In this document: piece by piece, positions 1 to 8,749 of the stretch
Numbering within the stretch: the stretch's first letter is position 1
How the letters are laid out: each line of letters begins with the position of its first letter
Origin: Symmachiella dynata
Lineage (GTDB): Bacteria > Planctomycetota > Planctomycetia > Planctomycetales > Planctomycetaceae
NCBI RefSeq assembly: GCF_007747995.1
Contig: NZ_CP036276.1
Coordinates: 6,500,001 to 6,564,000 of the forward strand
Length of the DNA stretch: 64,000 nt
Direction: 5' to 3'
Notes under the pieces: model-generated
Database searches by the model: none
Told to the model about the DNA's origin: nothing
The model's input: only the letters and a program-made list of their open reading frames with translations
Made by a program: the position numbers and the translations under genes

Positions 1-938
1 TTGAATTCGGGCAGTTCGTCCAAAAACAAAATGCCGTTGTGTGCCAACGAAATCTCGCCCGGCGAGGGCGTGCTGCCGCCGCCAACTAAACCTGCTTCGC
101 TGATCGTATGGTGCGGCGCGCGAAAGGGGCGCGTCATCATCAACGATTCCCCGGCATTCAAGCGGCCGACCGCACTATAGATTTGTGTGGTCTCCAAACT
201 CTCTTCGGGGCTAAGTTGTGGCAAAATGGTTGGCAAACGCGAGGCTAATAACGTTTTTCCCGTCCCGGGTGATCCAAGCATCAGCAGGTGGTGGGAACCG
301 GCCGCGGCGACTGTGACGGCGCGCTTGGCGAGTTCTTGGCCTTTGACATCCTGGTAGTCAATTTCATATTTGGCCAATTCGCTCAGCGCGCGTTCCCAAC
401 TGAATTGCGTGGGCTGGACGTCCAGTCGGTCGGAATAGAATCCCACTGCTTCAGCCAACGAGCCAACGGGAATCGCTTCGATCTCGCCAACAACGGCCGC
501 TTCTTGGGCGTTCTCCACCGGCACAAGCAAGCCCCGCTTGCCCTGCGCACGAGCGGCGATGGCCATCGACAGGACCCCTTTGACCGGGCGAATCACCCCG
601 TCGAGCGCCAACTCTCCGACAGCGGCGTATTCGTCGAACCGCTCGGACTGTAACTGACCACTGGCGGTCAACATGCCCAGGGCGATTGGCAAATCGAACG
701 AGGCAGCATCCTTGGGAAGATCGGCCGGCGAAAGGTTAATCACGATGCGATCAATCGGCCGGTTGTATCCACTATTGACCAGCGCGCGTTCGATGCGATG
801 CGTACTCTCCCGCACCGCTGCCTCGGCCAATCCAACGAGAATCGTCTTGGGCATCGCACCGGGGGAGATATCGACCTCCACCTCAATCGGCTCGGCGTTG
901 ATTCCCAACAGCGAATAGGTAAAGAGTTTAGCGAGCAT
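1..938 (-). CDS. comM: ComM/YifB family Mg-chelatase-like AAA+ ATPase (3' end cut by window edge)
   Basis: The reading frame starts with ATG at 938 (MLAKLFTYSLLGINAEP) and runs off the left edge, so only about 312 N-terminal residues are visible. Residues 1-170 match the ChlI-like N-terminal domain of the YifB/ComM family. A Walker A motif (GSPGTGKT) follows and the visible part ends in the Walker B region (ILFLDELPEF). Family members are hexameric helicases that promote branch migration during natural transformation, acting in the cytoplasm; this role is known for ComM in other bacteria and is inferred here. It is transcribed away from the rest of the window. The family is clear; whether the organism takes up DNA is unknown. 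Confidence 0.9.
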   Translation of the reverse strand, partial: MLAKLFTYSLLGINAEPIEVEVDISPGAMPKTILVGLAEAAVRESTHRIERALVNSGYNRPIDRIVINLSPADLPKDAASFDLPIALGMLTASGQLQSERFDEYAAVGELALDGVIRPVKGVLSMAIAARAQGKRGLLVPVENAQEAAVVGEIEAIPVGSLAEAVGFYSDRLDVQPTQFSWERALSELAKYEIDYQDVKGQELAKRAVTVAAAGSHHLLMLGSPGTGKTLLASRLPTILPQLSPEESLETTQIYSAVGRLNAGESLMMTRPFRAPHHTISEAGLVGGGSTPSPGEISLAHNGILFLDELPEF

Positions 939-1059
939 AGAGCGTGCTTGCGGGAACGGTCAGGGAAGTTGTCTGAGACGCAATGTTCCCCATTGTGCCG
1001 AGAAACGACGCGGACCGCAAGCCAAAATGAACAAATGTACACAAACCTGGAGATCGCTG

Positions 1060-1626
1060 TCAGGCTTGAGGCGGTTGACGATGGGTTGGTATCGCGACGA
1101 TTTGGTTTTGTCCACGAATCCGCACCCAACTGATGCCTTGAACAATCCATGTTCCAGCCGCAACCAAAAATGTATGACTGAAATACAAGCCGACTAACCA
1201 AAATAGGACGCGCGCGAGTTCAAGCGTGCCATGATGACCATTGCCAAACACGTCAAAAACAAATGACAAACCAACTAGGGCAAAGGAGCAAACGACGAGA
1301 AATGGCGGCATTAGAAACACGCATGCAAACCTAGCCAAATTCACACCACGGGCGAAGCCGACTGTCGGTGGCTTTGCATTTGCCTGCGATGAGTGATTCG
1401 CGAACAGGATCGCCGTCAATTTTATATAGACGTCTTCAAAGGACATGGCGATATACGCGCCTATAAGGGCGCCTATGACTCCGCCCATCATCATTGAGAC
1501 TGAAAGGCTGCCATTACCTGTCCACGGGCTACACATCGCTCCAACCAGGCCGCAAAAGAAACTTCCTCCCAACAGTTTCTGAGCCGTTTGCCAATAATTG
1601 ACGTTTGAATTCGTTGCGTCGGCCAT
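1060..1626 (-). CDS. Hypothetical multi-pass membrane protein
   Basis: A 188-residue protein of no family I recognise. About four hydrophobic stretches are visible: residues about 20-35 and 44-60 (glycine-rich, with VIGALIGAYIAM), about 98-120, and about 133-155. The C-terminus is polar. The ATG at 1626 is preceded by a good ribosome binding site (AGGAG, with a second GAGGAG just upstream). It lies between the comM-like gene and the hydrolase gene, both on the same strand, but the gaps and base composition do not show an operon. Probably a small inner-membrane protein; function unknown. Confidence 0.6.
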   Translation of the reverse strand: MADATNSNVNYWQTAQKLLGGSFFCGLVGAMCSPWTGNGSLSVSMMMGGVIGALIGAYIAMSFEDVYIKLTAILFANHSSQANAKPPTVGFARGVNLARFACVFLMPPFLVVCSFALVGLSFVFDVFGNGHHGTLELARVLFWLVGLYFSHTFLVAAGTWIVQGISWVRIRGQNQIVAIPTHRQPPQA

Positions 1627-1707
1627 TCTCCTAACTCCTCAATAGAGTCAAGCGGGGGGGAGCTAACGGTGATTTCTAATCGCAAATTGGATGGAGCGCA
1701 GTCGCAG

Positions 1708-4041
1708 CTAAAAATCCAGCCGTGTCCAGAAGATCTGTTGCCGGTCGCCGCGGCGGCGGTAGTCTTCGAGCATTGTTTCTAGGTCCGCCTCGGGGAAGTC
1801 GTTGTACCGCATGCGGTTTTTCATGTTCACGCGGAGGCGGCTGTCAAAATCGACAATATCGGGCGACAGCCAGACCGTATTGCGTTCCGCCCCGGATGAG
1901 ATGCTGATTGTGTTGCCGGGTGAAATGTGGACCTTCAACGGCATGGCGCGCTTACCGCGGCGGCGGCGGTTCGTCCAATCGGTCACGCTGATGGTACTAG
2001 GGAGCCCCTGTGCTTCGAACCAATAGAAGCGGCCGTCGGTTTCCCGCATCGTTTTCATTTCGTAATCCCGCAGCGTGCGCGGACGAGTTTGCAAGGCCAT
2101 CCACGTGAACAGCTTGTGGATCTCTTCATAAAAACCTTCGCGACCACGTCCGATGTATTCGACGTAGATCAGGTCATAGCCTTGCATCATCATCCGCATA
2201 AGCACGCCGGAATTCTCGTTGGGGACGTCGCGGTCCAATTCACCACCGATCACGTACAACGGCAGATGCTCGGCGTTGCTCCAATAGAATTGGCAGTTAT
2301 TGCGAATCACGCCGCAAATAGGAATCACCCCGGCAAACATGTCGGGATGAGACAATCCAATATCAAACGCGGCGTCTCCTCCCATGCCGTGGCCGGATAG
2401 AAAAATTCGGTCGGAGTCGACTTGAAATCGGCGGCAGGCATCGTAGATCGCTTCGACCACACTGTGATGACTGTCAGAGGAGTAGGTGTGGGCAAACGCG
2501 CCAGTCGCCGCATACTCGGGGGCGATAACGATGTAACCGTGACGTTGAGCCTGTCCCGCTCGTTCGGCTGTACCGGCCCACCACTCGGCTTCTTGTTGCG
2601 TGGTTTTTCCCTGTTCGCGAAGAGCGACGATCATGGGATAGTTTTGGCCAGGGTGGTATTCAGGCGGCAGTATCACGGTGTAGTTCACAGCCGGTTCCTC
2701 CTCTTGGGCGGGAAGGGCGACTTCAAACGGCGCTCCCACGACGGCCTGGGGAGTTTTTACAGCGGAGGGGAGCAACGGTAGGATTCGCGCGATGCTGGCC
2801 GCATCGATTCCTTCCAGCTCATCCAACTCAACCAGGATTTCCTGTCGCCGATAAGCCTCAGCGGGAAGTACGGCCAAGTACTCCATGACCAACTCCCGCG
2901 CTTTCCACAACCGCAGCGCGCGGTCCAAGTCGGTCTCGGCGTAACTGCTGCCTACGACCATCCCGGAAATTGCTAGCGCCAATTGTTCATCAGCAGGCAG
3001 GCCACCATCTTTGGCATACAGAAAAAAGGACTCTAACCGGTCCATCGTGGAAATATTGAATTCTGCAATCAGCGAATCGGCAAGTTTGTTCACAGCCTCC
3101 GCGTGGTCTTTATTGCTTAAGTCATTGGGGAGTTCATGAATTTTGGTGACAAACAGTTCGCGCTGCTGCTTTTTATTTTCGTAGTCAGCCGTCATTTCGG
3201 TGACGTCACGTAGAATTGAACGGCTCACATCCTCGGAGGGAAATTTGAGCGTGCTCTGGTAAACGAGTTGGTGTTGCCCGGCGGCGCGTCGCAAGCTGAG
3301 TTCGTCGAGCAATTGCTTGGCCTGCATTTGCGTTAATTGCAAACGCACATCCTTCACGTTGTCGGCGAATTCGGGAAAATCCTTTTCAATTGCGACCAAT
3401 TCCTGCTTGGCGTCGCGGTACATTTGGGCTTGCAAATAGAAACGGACGATGGCCATGCGGTGGTCGGGATCATCCGGCTTCGTCGCTTTTTCGAGGAGGG
3501 CCGCCAACGTTTTTCGAGGCAGGGAACTCGTGGCCATTCCCGAGTCCCATCGATGATTCATCCCTTCAAGTTTTAAGTAATCGGGACTGATTTCGGTAAT
3601 CGCCTGAATCACCACACGTTCTTTGCCGCCGGCGTTGATCGTGATCTGCCGTCGGCCCCATTCGTCGAAGGGGGTCACCTTGAGGAACCGCCCGATCTGT
3701 TGAATGGCCACCGCGCCGCTACGGCCATGTTGCGGAAGTTTGAAGACCTGATTCTGCCCGCCCATCTGGTCCGCTACAAATTCAGCAACTTGCGTCCGCG
3801 GGACAAAGTAGCGAGCCAAACCGGTGTCGACCATTGTGACGTTATAAACCGTCGTCGGCCCCCGGTTTTTGCCTCCTCTGGGCCCCGTGCCGAGTCCGAA
3901 GAGCGGCGTCGAGCGACCTTCAAATCGGGTTCCGTTCTTGAGCGTGACTTCATCGGCAGCCAAATGCGAGAGGCAGACCCCGCACAATCCGGCGAGCACA
4001 ATCACTCGCAGCGGGGTTGCGAGCGCGGTGAAACACGTCAT
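1708..4041 (-). CDS. Secreted alpha/beta-hydrolase-fold protein, nucleophile serine replaced by glycine
   Basis: About 777 residues. I chose the ATG at 4041 over a GTG at 4047 because AGAGG lies 7 bases before it. An N-terminal signal peptide (VIVLAGLCGVCLSHLAA) is followed by a beta-rich region typical of planctomycete exported proteins (VTLKNGTRFEGR), then an alpha-helical middle part. The C-terminal third resembles PHB-depolymerase/dienelactone-type alpha/beta hydrolases: the segment IFLSGHGMGGDAAFDIGLSHP aligns with the nucleophile elbow. The elbow reads G-H-G-M-G-G, so the expected Ser is Gly552 (codon GGC at 2386-2388). A candidate Asp (GELDRD) and His (EEIHKLF) follow. It may be a binding protein rather than an esterase. 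It follows the kinase gene in the same direction across a 356-base gap. Confidence 0.75.
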   Translation of the reverse strand: MTCFTALATPLRVIVLAGLCGVCLSHLAADEVTLKNGTRFEGRSTPLFGLGTGPRGGKNRGPTTVYNVTMVDTGLARYFVPRTQVAEFVADQMGGQNQVFKLPQHGRSGAVAIQQIGRFLKVTPFDEWGRRQITINAGGKERVVIQAITEISPDYLKLEGMNHRWDSGMATSSLPRKTLAALLEKATKPDDPDHRMAIVRFYLQAQMYRDAKQELVAIEKDFPEFADNVKDVRLQLTQMQAKQLLDELSLRRAAGQHQLVYQSTLKFPSEDVSRSILRDVTEMTADYENKKQQRELFVTKIHELPNDLSNKDHAEAVNKLADSLIAEFNISTMDRLESFFLYAKDGGLPADEQLALAISGMVVGSSYAETDLDRALRLWKARELVMEYLAVLPAEAYRRQEILVELDELEGIDAASIARILPLLPSAVKTPQAVVGAPFEVALPAQEEEPAVNYTVILPPEYHPGQNYPMIVALREQGKTTQQEAEWWAGTAERAGQAQRHGYIVIAPEYAATGAFAHTYSSDSHHSVVEAIYDACRRFQVDSDRIFLSGHGMGGDAAFDIGLSHPDMFAGVIPICGVIRNNCQFYWSNAEHLPLYVIGGELDRDVPNENSGVLMRMMMQGYDLIYVEYIGRGREGFYEEIHKLFTWMALQTRPRTLRDYEMKTMRETDGRFYWFEAQGLPSTISVTDWTNRRRRGKRAMPLKVHISPGNTISISSGAERNTVWLSPDIVDFDSRLRVNMKNRMRYNDFPEADLETMLEDYRRRGDRQQIFWTRLDF

Positions 4042-4397
4042 CGACACACCTCTTTATCGTATGAATGCAAACAAGCGGGTCGAGCTACAAACCCGGGTCG
4101 CCAAGCCCTTGCCGGGGTGACTTTAGCAATCGCCTACTCTTATTGTGACCCGATGCCCAACGGCATCAAGTCTTTTTTCGGGGCTGGGAGACGAAATTAT
4201 CTCAAATTCGCCGGCTAGTAACGTCGGACCGGGAGCCCGTATCACTTGATTTCGGCGGCCAATGCAACGAAGTCGAAGCGGTTTCGCCACAGCCGGAATT
4301 GCCGATGTAACCGGAACGCTCCAACAGCTGTCCCCACGACTTTTTCAGCAGATCAGTCGAATCTCGTTTCGAATTGATGGAGACCGACTCCAGCTGC
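4042..4397. other. Intergenic stretch without a supportable gene
   Basis: This 356-base gap separates the 3' end of the kinase gene from the start of the hydrolase gene. Open frames here are short and lack family resemblance. A 6-bp hairpin (GATGCC/GGCATC, 4152-4167) followed by a T run at about 4172 looks like a plus-strand terminator, but no plus-strand gene ends upstream. It probably holds the hydrolase promoter. Confidence 0.5.
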
Positions 4398-6107
4398 CTA
4401 TAAAAATAAATTGGGGAATGTTTCACGCAGGTAGGCTAATGCGTAGGGAAAGGCAAACCACAATGCGGCGATCACAGCGGCAATGATCGCCAAATACACA
4501 ATCAACCCAGCTCCACCGAGCAAGGAATCACGGAAACGCCGCAGTCCACGCCAACGACGGTACCAGCGTTCCTCGCGGTCAATACGATCATACAAATGGT
4601 TGAATTGTTCTTGTTTTTGCGCGGCTCGTTTTTTGATGAGTTTTTGCTCGACGATTTCCAAGAATTCCGGAAACGATGCCAAGGGAGCATAGGCGGCGTC
4701 CGCCGAGGTTTTGCCTTTGGCGCGGGTGCTGATATTTCCCGCCTTGAGTTGTTGTTGCACCTGTGCTGTGCGGAGTTTGGAAACAATTTTTTTGCCTTGC
4801 GAATCGCGGTACTGCACGTACCACCATTCTCCCGAGGTGGACTTTTGACTGCCGGAAGTCACGGGACGCATAGACGACGAACTACTCGGCTTAACAGGCC
4901 GACGCCGTTCGCGTGGTTTCGGCGTTGCCGCACCTGGTGAGGGAGTCGGACTGGGCTGCGACGATGGGGCCGATGATCGCCGTGCACGCGGAGTATGCCG
5001 AGCGGATCGGGACGTCGATGGCGAGACAACCGCCTCTTCGGCAAAGCTGAGTGTCTCCACGTCCATTTGCAGGCTGTCGAGGTCGTTGATCAGATCAGTA
5101 CAGGTTTGATAACGGTGACTGGGATCTTTCGCCAACGCTTTGTCGATGATCAAATCCAACCGCTCCGGAACAGCCGGATTGACCCGCCGCGCCGATTTGA
5201 AAATGCCGCGTTCCTTGGCCGTGATGATCTCCAGCGTCGAATCTCCCTCAAAGGGGTGCGCGCCGGTGACACAATAATAAAGCATGCACCCCAGGGCATA
5301 GATGTCGCTGCGGCCGTCGACATATTTGGCGTTACGCGCCTGTTCGGGCGGCATGTAATAGGGGGTGCCCAAACCTGTGCCGCTTTGCGTCATCGACATA
5401 TCATCGTCGAGCGCCTTGGCTAACCCCAGATCGGCCACTTTCACGATCCCCGACTTTGTGACCAGCACGTTGTCCGGTTTGATATCGCGGTGAATGATGT
5501 TCAGTTCATGCGCGTGTTCCAATGCTTCGGCGCACCGGATTGCGACGTGTACCGCATCGCCGATCTCGATGCGCGCGAGTTTTTTCATCCAATCGTGCAG
5601 GCTCCGCCCGTCAATGAATTCCATCGCCACGTAGTGGATGCCATCCGCCTCGCCAACGGCATAACCGCGCACAACGTGAGGGTGATCCAACTTGGCCATG
5701 CTGCGGGCTTCTCGGTAAAACCTTTCGATGAAAGATTTCTTGGAAGCCAATTGCTTGGAAAGTGTTTTGAAAGCAACTTTTCGGTCCAGGCTGACCTGAT
5801 GGGCTAAAAAGACTTCGCCCATTCCGCCTTTCCCCAACCGTTTGAGAAGCTTGAAGTCGCCGATTTGGGTGGACTTCTTTTTCTTGGGCGTTGGTTTGTC
5901 CGCCATTGCTGGGGCTGGCCGTTTGGATTTAGGTTTGTTGATCTTACGTGGCGTTTTCGCCTCGTCTTGCGCGTGATTCGTGTCGTCCAATGTCCGTTCA
6001 GCAGTCTGGCGAGCGGCGGCATCATGCGCCGCAGCCTCCGCATCCGATCGCCCGGAGCGTGAAGCGCGGTCTCCCGGTGCTCGGCGGCAATGATGATAAT
6101 TTCGCAT
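4398..6107 (-). CDS. Membrane-anchored Ser/Thr protein kinase with GYF_2-like domain
   Basis: ATG at 6107 is preceded by GAGGGA; an in-frame GTG at 6128 would add 7 residues. The N-terminus is Lys/Arg-rich and low-complexity. A Hanks-type kinase domain spans about residues 84-343: glycine loop GKGGMGEV, VAFK lysine, HRDIKPDN catalytic loop, DLG in place of DFG, and a MPPEQ activation-segment end. A Ser/Pro-rich linker follows, then a short module (WWYVQYRDSQG ... VQQQLKAGNI) resembling the GYF_2/DUF4339 fold, a charged helix, and one transmembrane helix near the C-terminus (about 530-558). The kinase would face the cytoplasm, tethered by its C-terminus. Substrates are unknown. Confidence 0.88.
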   Translation of the reverse strand: MRNYHHCRRAPGDRASRSGRSDAEAAAHDAAARQTAERTLDDTNHAQDEAKTPRKINKPKSKRPAPAMADKPTPKKKKSTQIGDFKLLKRLGKGGMGEVFLAHQVSLDRKVAFKTLSKQLASKKSFIERFYREARSMAKLDHPHVVRGYAVGEADGIHYVAMEFIDGRSLHDWMKKLARIEIGDAVHVAIRCAEALEHAHELNIIHRDIKPDNVLVTKSGIVKVADLGLAKALDDDMSMTQSGTGLGTPYYMPPEQARNAKYVDGRSDIYALGCMLYYCVTGAHPFEGDSTLEIITAKERGIFKSARRVNPAVPERLDLIIDKALAKDPSHRYQTCTDLINDLDSLQMDVETLSFAEEAVVSPSTSRSARHTPRARRSSAPSSQPSPTPSPGAATPKPRERRRPVKPSSSSSMRPVTSGSQKSTSGEWWYVQYRDSQGKKIVSKLRTAQVQQQLKAGNISTRAKGKTSADAAYAPLASFPEFLEIVEQKLIKKRAAQKQEQFNHLYDRIDREERWYRRWRGLRRFRDSLLGGAGLIVYLAIIAAVIAALWFAFPYALAYLRETFPNLFL

Positions 6108-6499
6108 GAGTCCCTCACTCGACGACACTCATTGAACCGATCAAAAACGCGGCACCTTCCCCGCGCCGGAAGGCGATTCGAAAATGATAGACTCAGAAAT
6201 GAACAACGGTCAAGATGATGTGTACCGCGACGTGAAAAGATTGACCTCGCCCATTATCATGGTTTCGCCGATGCGTTGCAAACGATTTTGACGGCGGATC
6301 ACCATTTCGGAACCAGGTTTTCGATTTGTTTACCTGTCTCCCCTCAATTGATCCGCCCCTTTTCGTTGTTTTTACGATACACTGCAACCATTTTTTCAGC
6401 TGCTGCAGAATCCTCCGCCCAGCAGATTCTGTTATATTCGCAACTTCAAATAGTCCTCTGTCCACCAACGACTACGCCCACAATGGGAGAATGCACGCT
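6108..6499. promoter_or_regulatory. Divergent intergenic region between kinase and AI-2E-type genes
   Basis: About 390 bases lie between two divergently transcribed genes, so both promoters should be here. One visible element is an inverted repeat, CAGAATC (6407-6413) and GATTCTG (6426-6432), directly followed by TTATAT (6433-6438), which could be a -10 box for the plus-strand gene. No matching -35 box is obvious, so this remains a guess. No gene is supportable in the stretch. Confidence 0.25.
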
Positions 6500-7579
6500 A
6501 TGCCGGCCACGAGCCCGCTCACTGACGAACAAAAACGAATCGTCACCTCCTGCCTGATGGTCCTGGCGGCAGTCGCCATTGCCGGTGTGTTGATTTTTAC
6601 GCGGTCGGTGATGGTCCCCTTTGTGATCGCGATCTTTATCGTTTCGATCGTTTCGCCAATTGTGGACTACCAAGTGATTCGCCTCAAATTTCCGCGTTCA
6701 ATCGCTGTCACGGTTGCCCTGTTGCTTGTGTTGGCGTTTGTCTCGATCTTTAGCCTGTTTGTCTTTGGCGCTGTCCAGCGCGTCGGCACCGCTGCCTCGA
6801 ACTACAGCAGCACCGTCGAAGGTCTCGGCCAGGAATTTGGGAACAATATTGCCGAGATGTTTGGGATCGAAGAACGGCGTGTCACGCAAATCATCAACGG
6901 GTTGGCTGCCGATGTGGCGAAAAGTATTCCAAACATGGCCCAGCGCACTGCTGGAACCGCTGTCGATGTGCTCTCGTCAGGATTCTTTGTGTTGATCTTT
7001 GTGATCTTTCTCTTAGCAGGCCGCAATCCACACGTCATTCGCAAAGGTATCTATGCCGAAATTGACCAGAAGATCCGCGCGTACATTTCCACCAAAGTTG
7101 CCCTATCGGCTTTCACTGGGATTGTCGTCTGGGGCATTCTGGAATACTACGAACTGAAGTTCGCCGGCATCTTTGGTTTATTGGCCTTCATGCTGAATTT
7201 CATCCCCTCGATCGGCTCAGTGATTGCTACGCTGCTGCCGATCCCCGTGGCCTTCGTGCAATTTCGAGCCACCGAAGACCCACACCCACTCGAATGGGCC
7301 TCCCTTCTAGGCGTCATCCTCTGGCCCGGTCTAGTGCAAATGCTGGTGGGCAACGTGGTCGAACCCAAATTGATGGGCCGTGGCTTAGAACTGCACCCGG
7401 TAACCGTCGTGCTCATGCTGGCATTCTGGGGCTTGCTCTGGGGGGCGATTGGCGCGATCTTGGCCGTGCCGATGACCGCTGTGCTGCGAATCGTGCTCAT
7501 GCGGTTCGATGCGGGCAAACCGATCGGCCGCCTCTTGGCGGGCGAGTTACCCGGCTCGACGCTGACCGAGAATGCCTAA
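6500..7579 (+). CDS. AI-2E family transporter (PerM/YdiK-type membrane protein)
   Basis: About 359 residues with the pattern of the AI-2E/PerM family: two N-terminal membrane helices, a soluble loop (about residues 90-150), then several C-terminal helices with conserved family segments (LNFIPSIGSVIATLLPIPVA, WPGLVQMLVGNVVEPKLMG, LMLAFWGLLWGAIGAILAVPM). I chose the ATG at 6500 because GGGAGA at 6485-6490 lies about 9 bases before it; the ATG at 6491 is too close, and the frame upstream reads like noncoding sequence. Family members export autoinducer-2 or act as Na+/H+ antiporters, so the substrate cannot be assigned. It converges with the ABC permease gene, 35 bases apart. Confidence 0.88.
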   Translation: MPATSPLTDEQKRIVTSCLMVLAAVAIAGVLIFTRSVMVPFVIAIFIVSIVSPIVDYQVIRLKFPRSIAVTVALLLVLAFVSIFSLFVFGAVQRVGTAASNYSSTVEGLGQEFGNNIAEMFGIEERRVTQIINGLAADVAKSIPNMAQRTAGTAVDVLSSGFFVLIFVIFLLAGRNPHVIRKGIYAEIDQKIRAYISTKVALSAFTGIVVWGILEYYELKFAGIFGLLAFMLNFIPSIGSVIATLLPIPVAFVQFRATEDPHPLEWASLLGVILWPGLVQMLVGNVVEPKLMGRGLELHPVTVVLMLAFWGLLWGAIGAILAVPMTAVLRIVLMRFDAGKPIGRLLAGELPGSTLTENA

Positions 7580-7614
7580 CACACCGTGACAAAACGGATC
7601 GCCAACGTTGCCGG

Positions 7615-8709
7615 TCAATTCGACCGCAGTCGCGGGTCGGTGGCGTGCTGCAAACCTTCGCCGATGAGGTTATAGGCCAACACAGCCAGAAAAATAGCCA
7701 TACCGGGATAGAAGGTCATCCACCACATATCGAGATTGTTTCGCCCGGTCTGCAACATCGTGCCCCAACTCGGATTAGGGGGCGGAGTGCCGAACCCTAA
7801 AAAGCTCAGCCCCGCTTCGATAAGAATCGCTGAGGCGATCCCGAACGAAATGGGCACCAACACCGGTGCCATGGCATTGGGCAGAATGTGCCGGAAGACA
7901 ATCCGCAACGGCTTGTAACCCATGGCCCGCGCCGCGGAGACAAATTCGGTCTGTTTGAGTTTCAAAAATTCCGCGCGCGTCAATCGCGCAATGCCCGTCC
8001 AACCGGTGCAGCCAATCACGGCCATGACATGCCAAATCGTCGGGCGATCAATGATGGCAATCAGCGCCAGAATCAACACCAACGTCGGCACGCACATGAC
8101 AACCTCGATGAGCCGACTGACAATCATGTCGGTCCAGCCTCCCAGATAGCCGGCCAATGCGCCGACGGTGATTCCGATGGTGGAAGCAATCCCCATCGAA
8201 ACAAATCCCACCAACAGTGCAATCGTCGTCCCGTGCACCATCTGAGCGAAGATATCCACGCCGCGGGTGTCGGTGCCGAAAATGTTGTATCGATTCGGCG
8301 TCCCTTTATCGCGCGACGGATTTTCCGGCTGCCCGGGCATTTCCCCTTCACGGATCCGACGAAACGGATCTTGATAAACCAACGGCCAAATGGCCCAACT
8401 GAGGGGATCTTTTTCTTTCAAGTTGACGGGATACCGTTTACGAAAGCGATCCTTTTGAAAGACCGGGTTCTCCCAAGTGTTTTTGAAATACCCCATCGCC
8501 GGGAAATAGATGTGTCCCTTGTATTTGCAGACAATCGGTTTGGTGCCGGCGATCGCCGGGGCAAACAGCGCAACGAAGGCCATAAAGCAGACGAAATAAA
8601 ACGCCGCCATCGACGTTCCCCGGCGACGGAAACGGGACCAGGCCTCTCTCCAAAATCCAACCGATTTGGAAACCTTGATTTCCGGTGGCATTGACGTCGG
8701 TTCACTCAT
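7615..8709 (-). CDS. Oligopeptide/dipeptide ABC transporter permease, OppC/DppC type
   Basis: 364 residues with an N-terminal cytoplasmic segment, a first helix (FYFVCFMAFVALFAPAIAG), then a long soluble insert (about residues 60-140) before five further helices. The insert makes it longer than typical OppC (about 300). The permease loop is clear (FVSAARAMGYKPLRIVFRHILPNAMAPVLV), as is the family signature GLSFLGFGTPPPNPSWG. It is the last gene of the operon SBP-OppB-OppC, 40 bases after oppB. No OppD/OppF ATPase follows; the next gene is convergent. Inner-membrane uptake of peptides or similar solutes is inferred from the family. Confidence 0.92.
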   Translation of the reverse strand: MSEPTSMPPEIKVSKSVGFWREAWSRFRRRGTSMAAFYFVCFMAFVALFAPAIAGTKPIVCKYKGHIYFPAMGYFKNTWENPVFQKDRFRKRYPVNLKEKDPLSWAIWPLVYQDPFRRIREGEMPGQPENPSRDKGTPNRYNIFGTDTRGVDIFAQMVHGTTIALLVGFVSMGIASTIGITVGALAGYLGGWTDMIVSRLIEVVMCVPTLVLILALIAIIDRPTIWHVMAVIGCTGWTGIARLTRAEFLKLKQTEFVSAARAMGYKPLRIVFRHILPNAMAPVLVPISFGIASAILIEAGLSFLGFGTPPPNPSWGTMLQTGRNNLDMWWMTFYPGMAIFLAVLAYNLIGEGLQHATDPRLRSN

Positions 8710-8749
8710 GGAAACGCAATTGTGCTCAAAAAAATGAAATTGAAGCCGT

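Noticed and set aside
4152-4177. Hairpin GATGCC/GGCATC followed by T run, terminator-like on the plus strand
   Set aside because: No plus-strand gene ends upstream and on the minus strand there is no T run after it. The stem has only 6 bp.
7888-8694. A 268-codon plus-strand frame opposite the OppC permease gene
   Set aside because: Antisense shadow of a well-supported permease; the translated sequence is rich in Arg, Gln and His and has no domain.
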